A model generated the notes under the pieces. The model made no database searches, was not told the origin of the DNA, and worked only from the letters and a program-made list of their open reading frames with translations. From Crocosphaera sp. (GTDB lineage Bacteria; Cyanobacteriota; Cyanobacteriia; Cyanobacteriales; Microcystaceae): a stretch of DNA of 64,000 nucleotides. Positions within the stretch are counted from its first letter, which is position 1. The number at the start of each line of letters is the position of its first letter. The stretch is from contig JASJDN010000012.1 in assembly GCA_030065205.1 (NCBI GenBank), positions 1 through 64,000 on the forward strand, given 5' to 3'. Shown one piece after another: positions 38,301-47,600 of the stretch. The position numbers and the translations under genes are program-made.

Positions 38301-40209
38301 CAATAATCAACAATTAGTGGCTTATGTAACCTGTCATCAAGCACTTGAAAATCTTCCTAATAACCTCATCACAATACTGAGGAATTATGTCAAAGACCAG
38401 TTACCTCATTATATGGTTCCTAATTACTTTTTATTGTTAGAAACCCTACCGCTAACCCCTAATGGTAAAATTTCTCGTCGTAAATTACCGATTCCTGATT
38501 ATTCTCTTTCACAAGAAACCAATGAGATTATTTCTCCAGAAACACCCATGCAAGAAATGGTGGCTTCTGTGTGGTCAACTGTATTAAAGATAGAATCAAT
38601 TAGTATTCACAGTAATTTCTTTGAGCTTGGCGGACATTCTCTTTTAGCCACTAAAGTTATTTCAAAAATTCGAGATAACTTAAAGGTAGAAATTCCTCTC
38701 AAAAGTTTATTTGAAAACCCAACAATTCAAACCTTGAGTCAAGCTTTAGAAGCAATTTCTGAGCAGCCAACATCCGTTAACCTATTACCCATTAAACCAA
38801 GCTATCGCCCTTCATTGATTCCCCTTTCTTTCTCTCAGGAAAGACTATGGTTTCTTGAGCAGCTAGAAGGCAAAAACTCCGCTTATACAATGACAGGTGC
38901 TTTACAGTTAACAGGTTCTTTAAATTTAGAGGCACTAGAAAAAAGCATTAATACAATTATCTCTCGTCACGAAATCTTAAGAACAAGTTTTGTTGTTCAA
39001 AATGATAAACCGACTCAAGTTATTAATGCGAATGCTGACGATTTATACATTCAAATCAGAGTATTAGAAATCGAATCTGATACAGATATTCAAACCCTAA
39101 TTGATGAAGAAGCAGTTAAACCTTTTGATTTAAGTCAAGATAGTTTAATTAGAGTCAGTTTGATTCCCTTACAAAAAGATGAAAATATTTTAGTTGTTGC
39201 CATGCACCATATCATCTCTGATGCTTGGTCAATTGAGCTATTTATTCGAGAATTGTCGACTTATTATCAGCACTATTGTCAAGGAGAAAAACTGTCTTTC
39301 CCTCCCCTCAAAATTCAATATGCTGACTATGCTATTTGGCAAAGACAATGGTTAGAAACTGAGTTATTTGAGCAACAATTAAGTTATTGGAAAGAGCAAC
39401 TAAAAAATGCACTCACTTGCCTTAACTTACCCCTTGATAACCCTCGTCCTCAAAAACAAAGTTATGAAGGAAACATATCACAATTTAATTTATCCTCTCA
39501 GTTAACAGAGCAAGTGAAAGGGTTATGTCAAAGGGAAGGTGCGACCTTGTTTATGACCTTACTTACTGCTTTTAGTGCTTTGCTATATTGTTACAGTGAG
39601 GATGAAGATATCTGTGTAGGTTCTCCTATTGCTAATAGACAAAGACAAGAAACTCAAGATTTAATTGGATTTTTTATTAACACTTTAGTTTTACGTACTA
39701 ATTGTTCAGATAATCCTACCTTTAGAGAACTTTTAAGTAGGGTAAAGACTATGGCAATTAATGCTTATTCTCATCAAGAAGTACCATTTGAAAAGATAGT
39801 AGAAACGTTAAAAGTTGAGCGTGATTTAAGCTATAATCCTCTATTCCAAGTCTGGTTCGTCATAGATGATGAGGAATTTTCTGAACTGGTTTTACCTGAT
39901 TTAACCTGGAAAATGAAAGATGTTAACTATAACTCAGTTCGTCATGATTTGAGTTTAAGACTTTCAGAAAATGAAGGGATTATGAATGGTTACTTTGAAT
40001 ATAAAACTAGCTTGTTTAATCAAGACACTATCATCTCTATACAGGAAGATTTTAAGCTAGTTTTAACGGCTATGGTTAATGAACCTGACCAAAAGTTAAC
40101 TGATATTAAAGCTATAGTTCATCAGAAAAAAGAGGAAAGACAAGCTCAAAAAGAACAAGTTTTACTCAGTAATATGCGTCAAAAGTTCAACCGTCGCAAA
40201 CGTCGATAA
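32362..40209 (+). CDS. NRPS, C(DCL-type)-A(Gly)-PCP-C-A(Orn-like)-PCP-C
   Basis: The protein has 2615 residues. C1 opens YPLSPMQKGMLFHALYEP, typical of DCL domains accepting a D-residue, which fits the upstream E domain; HHILLDG starts at His152. A1 (Asp684, FDIAALEVY) gives D-I-L-Q-L-G-V-I-W, close to the Gly code. PCP1 Ser1026. C2 has HHIIADAW at 1213. A2 (Asp1736, FDVFSGD) gives D-V-G-E-V-(G)-S-I-D, near ornithine codes; one pocket position is ambiguous. PCP2 Ser2093. A third C domain (about 2145-2570, HHIISDAW at 2282) ends the protein with a basic tail (RQKFNRRKRR). That terminal C has no adenylation partner in cis; the next A domain is two genes on. Confidence 0.92.
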   Translation: MVNLSQKQTNKAKNIKAIYPLSPMQKGMLFHALYEPNSGAYCEQLIVKFDGQLNQAAFKKSWQAVIERYDILRTVFIWKTQEQPLQVVREDVTLPWQTYDWRELSLDEQEKQINLLLEKDKSQEFFLNKAPLMRCYLIQTAEKKFQFIWSYHHILLDGWCQPLIWQDIFQFYQAFSQGENLYLTPPLPYRNYINWLQKQDHQTAKTFWENNLKGLESPTLIEIDQTFQPSTENNSNYQESFRTLGKNLTHQLQQVCRESHLTLNTIFQGIWALLLSRYTGESDIIFGATVSGRSPELTGVESMVGLFINTLPVRLKIDENQSFISWLKEVGKEQVEREIYSYSSLIDIQEWSDIPRNFPLFQSIVVFENYPLDRSSLPKMGDVQIEEFQEFEQNNYPLTLTIIPGDNLEINLSYNPNYFSQPTIEKILDHLEILLTTIPDNLFQPINQVSLLTKQEKKQLLIDWNNTQVDYPQHTLIHQLFETQVKETPTATAIEFQGETLTYYQLNEKANCLAAYLQELGVKSNVLVGICLERSPEMVIGLLAILKAGGAYIPIDPVYPLDRIHYMLEDSQAPVLLTQKSLLFQFTNYQGKRVCLEDIFSKNAQQFTLTKWAQSQNNIISSFQAKNLHSTDLAYVIYTSGSTGKPKGVKISHQSVVNFLLAMRKKPGLSAQDKLLAVTTLSFDIAALEVYLPLIVGAKIILASRDVAADGQQLKTLLNESQATVMQATPATWRLLLAAKWTGNPNLKILSGGEALSTNLANQLTTKAKSVWNVYGPTEATIWSTCYQVKKEEKGSISIGRPIDNTTVYVLDSYLQLVPVGVIGELYLGGESLAKGYLNRPELTAEKFIKNPFIPSQKLYKTGDLVRYRPDGNLDYLGRTDHQVKVRGFRIELTEIETVISQYPVIEQGVVTVREDSSETQQLVAYLLGNITEKTLHKLRQYLQEKLPSYMIPNRFLLLEELPLTPNGKINRRALPVPDTKEFNDSDDLVKPQNPTQEIIASIWSKVLNLEVISIKHNFFELGGHSLLATQVISRVREIFALDIPLKSLFEAPTIEQFSQIIATTYQDDIVEIPDLIKVSRPEQIPLSFAQQRLWFLTQLEGASSAYHMPGVIYLKGQINHKALEESLNQIISRHEVLRTTFQPLNGEAIQVIHPEEKVKLNIIDVRNQDQQTIETIIDHEIEKPFNLEKDSLIRVSLIQLRETENILVVTMHHIIADAWSIKILIKELSAYYECFLDNKPCHLPELPIQYADFAIWQRSNIEKDVISQQLAYWKQQLKGIPSLLQLPTDHPRPPLQSFKGAYQKFVISSNLKQKLTQLTQQNGMTLYMTFLAAWTVLMSRYSQEEDVVIGSPIANRNRTEIEPLIGFFVNTLTLRIDLSNNPSFTQLLKQVRQVCLEAYHHQDISFEKIVEELQPERNLSNNPIFQVMFDWGTEEDDQLQLPGLNLEVIERENSIAKFDLTLSMTDTNEQIMGEIEYSSDLFEPSTIKRMVEHFQVLLQAIIDKPEQAIKQLNILGEAESKQLLFNWNNDQIDYPKNLSIHQLFEAQVSKNPEAVALVFQGKKLTYQQLNQRANQLAYYLQQFNLKSNSLVGVCLERSLEMVIAILAILKAGYAYIPLDPLYPQERLDYMISNAELSALITNQCLTDKLNKQDCPIICLDIEKEQILQQGETNLNQPVNPENLAYIIYTSGSTGKPKGVIIPHKNLVNAYYAWENTYQLSTHCHSHLQMANFSFDVFSGDLVRSLCSGGKLVLCPRETLLEPEALYQLMKDEKIDTAEFVPAVLRALVEYLETKNFRLDFMKLLVVGSDSWYVKEHEKVKALCGQKTRFINSYGVSEATIDSSYFEQTKLDLNQEKLTPIGRPFPNTKLYVLDTALQLVPVGVPGELYISSIGLAQGYLNRPDLTEERFIQNPFDSSEKLYKTGDLVRYLADGNLEFLGRIDNQIKLRGFRIELGEIEAILYKHSLVKEAVVLVREDQPNNQQLVAYVTCHQALENLPNNLITILRNYVKDQLPHYMVPNYFLLLETLPLTPNGKISRRKLPIPDYSLSQETNEIISPETPMQEMVASVWSTVLKIESISIHSNFFELGGHSLLATKVISKIRDNLKVEIPLKSLFENPTIQTLSQALEAISEQPTSVNLLPIKPSYRPSLIPLSFSQERLWFLEQLEGKNSAYTMTGALQLTGSLNLEALEKSINTIISRHEILRTSFVVQNDKPTQVINANADDLYIQIRVLEIESDTDIQTLIDEEAVKPFDLSQDSLIRVSLIPLQKDENILVVAMHHIISDAWSIELFIRELSTYYQHYCQGEKLSFPPLKIQYADYAIWQRQWLETELFEQQLSYWKEQLKNALTCLNLPLDNPRPQKQSYEGNISQFNLSSQLTEQVKGLCQREGATLFMTLLTAFSALLYCYSEDEDICVGSPIANRQRQETQDLIGFFINTLVLRTNCSDNPTFRELLSRVKTMAINAYSHQEVPFEKIVETLKVERDLSYNPLFQVWFVIDDEEFSELVLPDLTWKMKDVNYNSVRHDLSLRLSENEGIMNGYFEYKTSLFNQDTIISIQEDFKLVLTAMVNEPDQKLTDIKAIVHQKKEERQAQKEQVLLSNMRQKFNRRKRR

Positions 40210-40257
40210 TTCAGGTTTTCCTACCTTGTTGTTATCTAATTAAAGTAGAAAGATACT

Positions 40258-41253
40258 ATGACACCCAAAACTTTTAAAACCGCTAAACGACGCTCTATCA
40301 ACTTAGTTGATCCTCAACTAACGAAACAATATGTATTAGATAATTGTCCAATTCCTGTGGTTATTGAAGCCACACACAAACCAGTGAATCTCTTATCTTG
40401 GAGTCTTAATAATCGGAATTTGATTAATACTCATTTACAAAGAGAGGGAGCTATTTTATTTCGTAATTTTGAGATAGGAAAGCTCGATAATTTTGAAAAT
40501 TTCATGACTTATTTATGTGATAATCTTCTCGATTATTCTTACGGTTCTACTCCCAGAAATAAGCTGGAAGGAAAAGTTTATACATCTACAGAATACCCTC
40601 CTGAGCAATCAATACCCTTACATAATGAGATGTCTTACACATCATGTTATCCTTCAAAAATTGCTTTTTATTGTCTGAAAGCAGCCGAACAAGGAGGAGC
40701 GACCCCTATTGCTAATAGTCGAAAAATATTTGCAAAAATTGACCCTAAAATTCGGAACACATTTCAAAACAAAGGAGTTATGTATGTTAGAAATTATAGC
40801 GATAAACTAGATTTACCTTGGCAAACAGTCTTTCAAACTGATGATAAAGCTAAGGTTAAGGCTTATTGCCAACAATCGGGTATTAATTTTCAATGGATAG
40901 GAAATAACCTCAAAACTTGGGAGGTTTGCCAAGCAGTGGTTAAACATCCTCAAACACAAGAAATGGTTTGGTTTAATCAAGCTCATTTATTCCATATTTC
41001 TAGTTTACAACCAGAGGTAAGAAATAACCTTTTAGCCATTTTGAAAGAGGAAGAATTACCCCGTAATACTTATTATGGCGATGGTACACCTATCGAAGAT
41101 TCAGTATTAGAAGAAATCCGTCATATTTACCAACAAGAAGCGGTTTGCTTCCCGTGGCAATCAGGAGATTTATTACTCCTTGATAATTTATTGACGGCTC
41201 ATGGCCGTCAGCCTTTTAGCGGCTCTCGTCAGGTAGTGGTGGCTATGGGATAA
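40258..41253 (+). CDS. SyrP/TauD-type Fe(II)/2-oxoglutarate beta-hydroxylase (predicted Asp)
   Basis: The protein has 331 residues. The iron-binding triad is His122-x-Glu124 (LHNEMSYTS) and distal His315 (LTAHGRQPF); HxE rather than HxD is usual in SyrP-like enzymes. The 2-oxoglutarate-binding Arg is probably in GSRQVVVAM near the C-terminus. AAEQGGATPIANSRKI matches the SyrP family. These enzymes beta-hydroxylate carrier-bound aspartate in siderophores and syringomycin. The gene lies between a protein ending in a C domain and one starting with a catalytically degenerate C domain plus an Asp-type A domain. A homologous domain is fused at 49.2-50.3 kb. Hydroxylation of the Asp loaded by the next gene is inferred. 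Confidence 0.9.
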   Translation: MTPKTFKTAKRRSINLVDPQLTKQYVLDNCPIPVVIEATHKPVNLLSWSLNNRNLINTHLQREGAILFRNFEIGKLDNFENFMTYLCDNLLDYSYGSTPRNKLEGKVYTSTEYPPEQSIPLHNEMSYTSCYPSKIAFYCLKAAEQGGATPIANSRKIFAKIDPKIRNTFQNKGVMYVRNYSDKLDLPWQTVFQTDDKAKVKAYCQQSGINFQWIGNNLKTWEVCQAVVKHPQTQEMVWFNQAHLFHISSLQPEVRNNLLAILKEEELPRNTYYGDGTPIEDSVLEEIRHIYQQEAVCFPWQSGDLLLLDNLLTAHGRQPFSGSRQVVVAMG

Positions 41254-41321
41254 TTTTCTGCTAATTATTGATAATTATTTTTAATTATGGTATTCTCTAT
41301 TGAGAGTGAGGAGGGATGATT

Positions 41322-44300
41322 ATGTCAGACTTTGAAACGACTTTAGAACCAGACATCAATGAGGGTTTTCGTCTATCCCCTCAACAAGAACGAGTATGGT
41401 TATTACAATGTTTAGAACCTAGCTATGAGTATCAGATTGATGCCTTACTGAATATTGAAGGAAACCTTGATATTGAACGCTTAAAAACAGCAATATATCA
41501 GGTTATGGAACGTCATGAAATTTTGCGGACGACCTTTCCTTGTTTACCTGGAATGAGTATTCCGTTTCAGCAGATATTAAGAACACCTAAATTAGATTGG
41601 CAAGAAGAAGATTTAAGAGAGATTAACCCTAATTTTGACAATCAAATCCTAAGATTGGTGCAAACTCAGTTTAATAAAATTTCTTTTAAGTATGATATAG
41701 TCCCCCCCATTAAGTTTAAATTGGTTAGGTTATTAGATCAGCAGTTTATCTTACTCATTCGCTTATCTGCGTTATGTGGAGATAGTCAGTCTTTTGATCT
41801 CTTTCTTCAACAAATAATAGATGCTTATAGATACCAGGAGACGGGTCAAAGTTTAGGTGATGTTGAGATACAATATGCTGATATTGCTGAATGGTTTCAT
41901 GAAATTTTAGAAGAAGAAGAAGGAACTATTGCTAAAGATTATTGGCGCAAAAAAGGACAAGACTATGAGCCAGAATCTTCTTTAGTAATTGAAAAAAATA
42001 ATCAACAAGTTCCTGATTTTATCCCTCAGTTAGAGAACATTGAGTTATCTTCTGAGATTTTTGGAAAAATTCAACAGTTGACAGAAAACTGTAATATTGA
42101 CTTAGAAAGCTTCTTTTATAGTAGTTTTTCAACGTTTATCTACAAAATTACTGGAAAAACAAGTTTTTTCTTAGGAAGAAAAACCCAAGGACGTAGTTAC
42201 GAAGAATTAGGACAAGGAATAGGGTTATTTGCTAAATATTTACCGGATCAAGTTGAGTTAAACGAAACATCAACTTTTCTGGAAATACTAGAAATGAGTC
42301 AATTGAAACAGTCAGAAAATAAGAAATGGCAAGATTATTTTACTTGGGATAATTTTTCCAGGAAAGAAAGTAATGTAAGTCAAACTATTTTGTCACACTG
42401 TTTTGAATGGGATCAGGTGATCTCAGAAAATAGAGTCAACAATATTTCTTTTTCTACCATTGATAAAAGGAATGTAATTGAACCTTTTAACCTTAAGCTA
42501 ATTGTTCAAGAACAATGTGGTAATTTAAGACTATATTTTGCTTATAATGAGCAAAAATTTGGCAATAAAACTATTAAAAATTTATGCAATCAGTATCAAA
42601 TCTTATTGAATACTCTAGTAATTAACCCTACACTCTCTATCGATCAATTAAATATTTTAAGTGAGAATGATAAACAAAAAATTCTCATTCAGTTTAATCA
42701 AACTAAGGTGGAATATTCCCAAAATAACTTAATTCATCAGCAATTTGAACAACAAGCTAAACACTACCCACAACGAGAGGCTATTGTTTCGGAAAACCAA
42801 TCATTAACCTATGAACAATTAAATCAAAAATCTAACCAACTTGCCCATTATCTCATCAAAAAAGGAGTCAAACCCGATACGATTGTTCCCCTATTAGTTG
42901 AGCGTTCCCTAGACTTTATAATAGGAATGCTGGCTATTCTCAAAGCAGGGGGTGCCTATCTTCCCCTCGATGCAACCTTACCCCAAGAAGCTTTAAAATT
43001 GCGCTTAGAAGATGCTAAAGCGAGTATAATTGTTACTCAAGAGCATTTGACGCAAAATTTAGCTGATATTCCTTTAAATATCCTGAATTTAGATCAAGAC
43101 AAGGATAATATTGCCCAAGAATCCACCAACACCCCCCATACTCCAGTCACTGCCGAAAATTTAGTATATGTGATCTATACGTCTGGATCAACAGGGAAAC
43201 CCAAGGGGGTTGCAGTGGAACATAGACAACTGTGTAACTACGTTTATGGAATTCAGAATAAGCTAGACTTACCTTCAGGGATTAATTTTGCTAATGTATC
43301 TAGTTTTGCAGCAGACTTAGGTAATACGGTCATTTTTCCTGCCTTATGTACAGGAGGCTGTGTTCATATTATCTCTCAAAATCGGATCATGGATGCGGAA
43401 AAATTCGCCGAATACTTTGATCATCATTCCATTGACTGCTTAAAAATTGTCCCATCGCACCTATCTACCCTATTAATCGCTGCCAAGCATCCTGAGAAAG
43501 TATTGCCCAGAAAACGACTAATTTTAGGGGGAGAAGCGTCAAACTGGCAATTGATCAGCAAAATCAAACAATATGCCCCCAATTGTTCCATCTATAACCA
43601 TTATGGACCCACAGAAACCACCATCGGGGTGTTAACCTATGCGGTTACCTCCGATAAACCGGTCAGCGACTTAAACACCGTTCCCTTGGGGACTCCCCTT
43701 CCCAACACCCAAATATACATTTTAGACAGATATCTGCAACCCGTTCCCATTGGAGTCCCAGGAGAACTGTATATCGGCGGTCATAACCTCTCTAGAGGCT
43801 ATCTGAACCAACCAGGGTTAACAGCAGAGCGATTTATGGAGAATTACTTTGATAAACAGACAAAAATATACAAAACAGGTGATTTAGCTCGATATTTGCC
43901 CGATGGAACCATAGAATTTTTAGGAAGAAGTGATCGCCAAGTGAAAATAAGAGGGTTTCGTATTGAGTTAGGGGAAGTCGAAGCAACCCTGAGACAACAC
44001 CCTCAGATACAAGAAACCCTGGTCACCCCTTGGGAACTATCCCCCGAAAACACAGGCTTAGTGGCTTATTTAATCGCTTCAGGAGAAGAAAAGCCAGAAA
44101 AAGCCCAATTAAATCACTTTTTATCCAAAAAACTGCCTGATTTTATGATTCCCAACCATTTTCTTTGGTTGGATACCTTCCCTTTAACTGCCAACGGCAA
44201 GATTAACGATAAAGAACTGCCTTCCCCTGACAAAAGCAATATTGCAAAGAACTATGTTGCTCCTAGAACTGCCATAGAAGAGATTTTATGCGACATTTGG

Positions 44301-44600
44301 TCAGATTTGCTGTCTTTAGACAAAGTAGGAGTCAATGATAGCTTTTTTGAGCTAGGGGGACATTCTCTTTTAGCCACTCAACTCATTTCTCGTACCCGTC
44401 AAACCTTTCGCGTTGATATCACCCTCAGAGACTTATTTGATGACCCTACCATCACCCATTTAAGCCAAACCCTAGTATCCCGTGAACCCAAACCCGGCCA
44501 AACAGAAAAAATCGCCCAAACCCTCAAAAAACTAAACAGTTTATCCCCCGAAGAAAAACAAAAACTGCTGGCACAAAAACGACAAGGAGGACAACAATAA
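41322..44600 (+). CDS. NRPS, C*(degenerate/interface-like)-A(Asp)-PCP
   Basis: The protein has 1092 residues from the ATG at 41322, which has GAGGAGGG at the right distance; the ATG at 41316 abuts that site. The first 440 residues are condensation-like (FRLSPQQERVWLLQ), but the HHxxxDG site reads RLSALCGDSQS, so both His are lost. The A domain (about 475-960) has FAADLGNTVIF. Aligning the Asp two residues late gives D-L-T-K-I-G-H-I-G, an aspartate code. PCP Ser1015 is in LGGHSL. Loss of the catalytic His, placed next to a SyrP-like hydroxylase, fits the interface domains that recruit beta-hydroxylases in beta-hydroxy-Asp siderophore pathways. The TAA overlaps the next ATG by one base (TAATG), implying coupling. 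Confidence 0.9.
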   Translation: MSDFETTLEPDINEGFRLSPQQERVWLLQCLEPSYEYQIDALLNIEGNLDIERLKTAIYQVMERHEILRTTFPCLPGMSIPFQQILRTPKLDWQEEDLREINPNFDNQILRLVQTQFNKISFKYDIVPPIKFKLVRLLDQQFILLIRLSALCGDSQSFDLFLQQIIDAYRYQETGQSLGDVEIQYADIAEWFHEILEEEEGTIAKDYWRKKGQDYEPESSLVIEKNNQQVPDFIPQLENIELSSEIFGKIQQLTENCNIDLESFFYSSFSTFIYKITGKTSFFLGRKTQGRSYEELGQGIGLFAKYLPDQVELNETSTFLEILEMSQLKQSENKKWQDYFTWDNFSRKESNVSQTILSHCFEWDQVISENRVNNISFSTIDKRNVIEPFNLKLIVQEQCGNLRLYFAYNEQKFGNKTIKNLCNQYQILLNTLVINPTLSIDQLNILSENDKQKILIQFNQTKVEYSQNNLIHQQFEQQAKHYPQREAIVSENQSLTYEQLNQKSNQLAHYLIKKGVKPDTIVPLLVERSLDFIIGMLAILKAGGAYLPLDATLPQEALKLRLEDAKASIIVTQEHLTQNLADIPLNILNLDQDKDNIAQESTNTPHTPVTAENLVYVIYTSGSTGKPKGVAVEHRQLCNYVYGIQNKLDLPSGINFANVSSFAADLGNTVIFPALCTGGCVHIISQNRIMDAEKFAEYFDHHSIDCLKIVPSHLSTLLIAAKHPEKVLPRKRLILGGEASNWQLISKIKQYAPNCSIYNHYGPTETTIGVLTYAVTSDKPVSDLNTVPLGTPLPNTQIYILDRYLQPVPIGVPGELYIGGHNLSRGYLNQPGLTAERFMENYFDKQTKIYKTGDLARYLPDGTIEFLGRSDRQVKIRGFRIELGEVEATLRQHPQIQETLVTPWELSPENTGLVAYLIASGEEKPEKAQLNHFLSKKLPDFMIPNHFLWLDTFPLTANGKINDKELPSPDKSNIAKNYVAPRTAIEEILCDIWSDLLSLDKVGVNDSFFELGGHSLLATQLISRTRQTFRVDITLRDLFDDPTITHLSQTLVSREPKPGQTEKIAQTLKKLNSLSPEEKQKLLAQKRQGGQQ

Positions 44601-47600
44601 TGCGTGCAGAAGACTTAGAATTGTTTGAATACCTACTCGAAGATGAAGGGGTGGAAACCGCCTCACCTCAAGGCATTCCCCCACGAGACAACCCCGATGA
44701 GATACCCTTATCATCGGCCCAAACGAGACTCTGGTTTCTTACCCAGTTAGACCCTGATAGTTGCGCCTATAACTTACCTGGGGCGTTGCAATTAATAGGA
44801 AACCTGAATATTCAAGCTTTGGAGAACAGTATTAACGAGATTGTCCAGCGTCACGAAGTATTAAGAACAACTTTCAAGGAATTTAAAGGAAAACCGCAAG
44901 CTTGCCTGATGCCCAGTTTAAGCTTGACCATTCCTATTATTGATCTGCGGGGACATTCTCCAGAAGAAATCGCAAGAGAAGTAGAACGTATCAGCCAAGA
45001 AGACGAAGAAACGCCTTTTAACTTGGCTAAAGACCCGTTAATTCGTTTAAAACTGTTGCATTTAAGGGATAATGAACAAATATTGCTGTTAAATTTGCAT
45101 CATATTGTGGCCGATGCTTGGTCAAAAGGGGTCTTTATTGAAGAAATCAGACAACTGTACCATGCCTTTTCTCAAGGGAAACCCTCCCCTTTACCGGTTT
45201 TACCCATTCAATACGCCGACTTTGCCGCGTGGCAGCAGAAACGCCTCCAAGGGGAAGCATTAGCCCCACAATTGGACTATTGGAAGCAGCAACTAGGAGA
45301 TACTACCCCCATTACCTTGCCTATTGATAAACCCTATCCCCCCACCCAAACTTTTAACGGGGCTTATGAATCTTTTGTTATCCCTTTTGATGTTACACAA
45401 CAATTAAAAGCCTTAGCAAAGCAACAGGATGCCACCTTATTTATGACCTTGTTGGGAGTCTTTTTTGTTTTATTATATCGCTACACTCAGCAAGAAGATA
45501 TTTGTATCGGTTCTCCCATTGCTAACCGTAGTCACCCAGAAATTGAGCCATTGATTGGGTTTTTCTTAAATACCTTAGTTTTACGCGTTAATTTAGCGAA
45601 TAATCCTAATTTTTTAGATGTATTAAAACAGGTCAAAAAAGTCTGTTTAGATGCTTATGAAAATCAAGAATTTCCGTTTGATCAATTAGTGGAAAAACTA
45701 CAACCAGAACGTCATTTGAATCAGTCTCCTTTGTTTCAAGTGATGTTTACGTTACAGAAAAATACAGCAGAAGAAAATCTTTCTTTGCCTAGGTTATCGG
45801 TGGAAGTAATAGAGAAGGAGTGGAAAACAGCAAAATTTGATCTTTCCTTGAATATGGAAGAGACAGAACAAGGATTAGAAGGGGTATTTGAATATAAAAC
45901 AGACCTCTTTAAGCCCGAAAGTATTCGGGGAATGGTTAGCCATTTTTTAACCCTTTTAAAGAGTATTGTTGATAATCCTAATCAACCGATTCAAACCTTA
46001 CCCTTATTAATAACGACAGAAAAAGAAAAACTATTAATTGAGTGGAATAAAACCGACTTTGATTATCCCCAAAATACCTGTTTACATCAACTATTTGAGA
46101 AACAAGTAGAGAAAACTCCTCACAGCATTGCTGTAGAATTTGAGCAGGAAAAATTAACTTATGCTCAACTCAATGAAAAAGCCGATCAATTAGCCTATTA
46201 TTTGCAACAAATGGGGGTTAAACCTAATGATTTAATTGCCATTTGTGTCGAAAGGTCATTAGAAATGGTCGTCGGACTTTTAGGCATTCTTAAAGCAGGA
46301 GGAACCTATATTCCTCTTGACCCTGCCTATCCCCAAGAACGCATCAATTATATTTTAGAACACAGTCAAGTTGAGGTCATTTTAACTCAGTCAAAACAAG
46401 GGAACAGGGAACAGGTAACAGGTAACAGGGAAAAATATACTCTCATCCCTATCGATACTCTCCCACACTCCTCCCACACTACCCACACTCCCGACTCCCC
46501 CCACACTCCCGACAACTTAGCCTACATCATCTACACCTCCGGTTCTACAGGAAAACCCAAAGGAGTCCAAATATCTCACCAAGCGATTGTCAACTTTCTC
46601 TGGTCGATGGCCCAACAACCAGGGATTAACTCTCACGACGTTTTACTATCAGTTACTACCCTCTCTTTTGACATAGCAGGGTTAGAAATCTTCTTACCCT
46701 TAATCACAGGCGCAACCGTGGTTTTAGTCAGTCGAGAAACCGCTATTGATGGAATCGCATTAAGTCAAAAAATAGACCAATGTAACGCCAATATTATGCA
46801 AGCTACCCCCGCTACCTGGCAGATGTTAATTGATGCCGAATGGAAAGGAAAGAAAGACCTAAAAGTTCTTTGTGGTGGGGAAGCATTAAGCCCAACCTTA
46901 GCAAAACAACTACTATCAAAAAGTGGTGAACTATGGAATATGTACGGACCCACAGAAACCACCGTTTGGTCAATGGTAGAAAAGATAGAAACAGCAGAAA
47001 ATATTACCATTGGTCGTCCTATTCATAACACCAAAATTTATATTCTAGATAAGCAGTTACAGCCTGTCCCTGTAGGAGTAACAGGAGACCTTTATATCGG
47101 AGGGGAGGGTTTAGCTAGAGGCTATGTAAACCGTCAAGATTTAACAGAAGAAAGATTTATAAAAAGTCCCTTTGATTCAGGCAAAAGAATCTATAAAACA
47201 GGAGATTTAGCCCGATACTTACCCAATGGAAAAGTAGAGTATTTAGGCAGAAGTGACTATCAAGTAAAAGTCCGAGGCTTTAGAATAGAAATGGGAGAAA
47301 TAGAAAGCCAGTTAAATCAACATTCAGGGGTGAAGAATTCCGTAGTAGTTACCAAAAAAGAACCATCAGAAATGAGTTACTTAGTTGCTTATTATATTCC
47401 TAAGAAAGAAAGCAATATCACCATTGAAAGTTTAAGGGACTTTTTGCAGACCAAACTACCCAATTATATGATTCCTTCTACCTTTTTTGCCTTAGAGGAA
47501 TTCCCCTTAACCCCTAATGGAAAAATTGACAGAAAGGCATTGCCTAAACCTGATCAAACAATTTTAGATCATCAATATATTGCCCCTCGCACTCCCATTG

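Noticed and set aside
41316-41321. Upstream ATG for the first C*-A(Asp)-PCP protein
   Set aside because: The GAGGAGGG ribosome site directly abuts this ATG; spacing suits the ATG at 41322.
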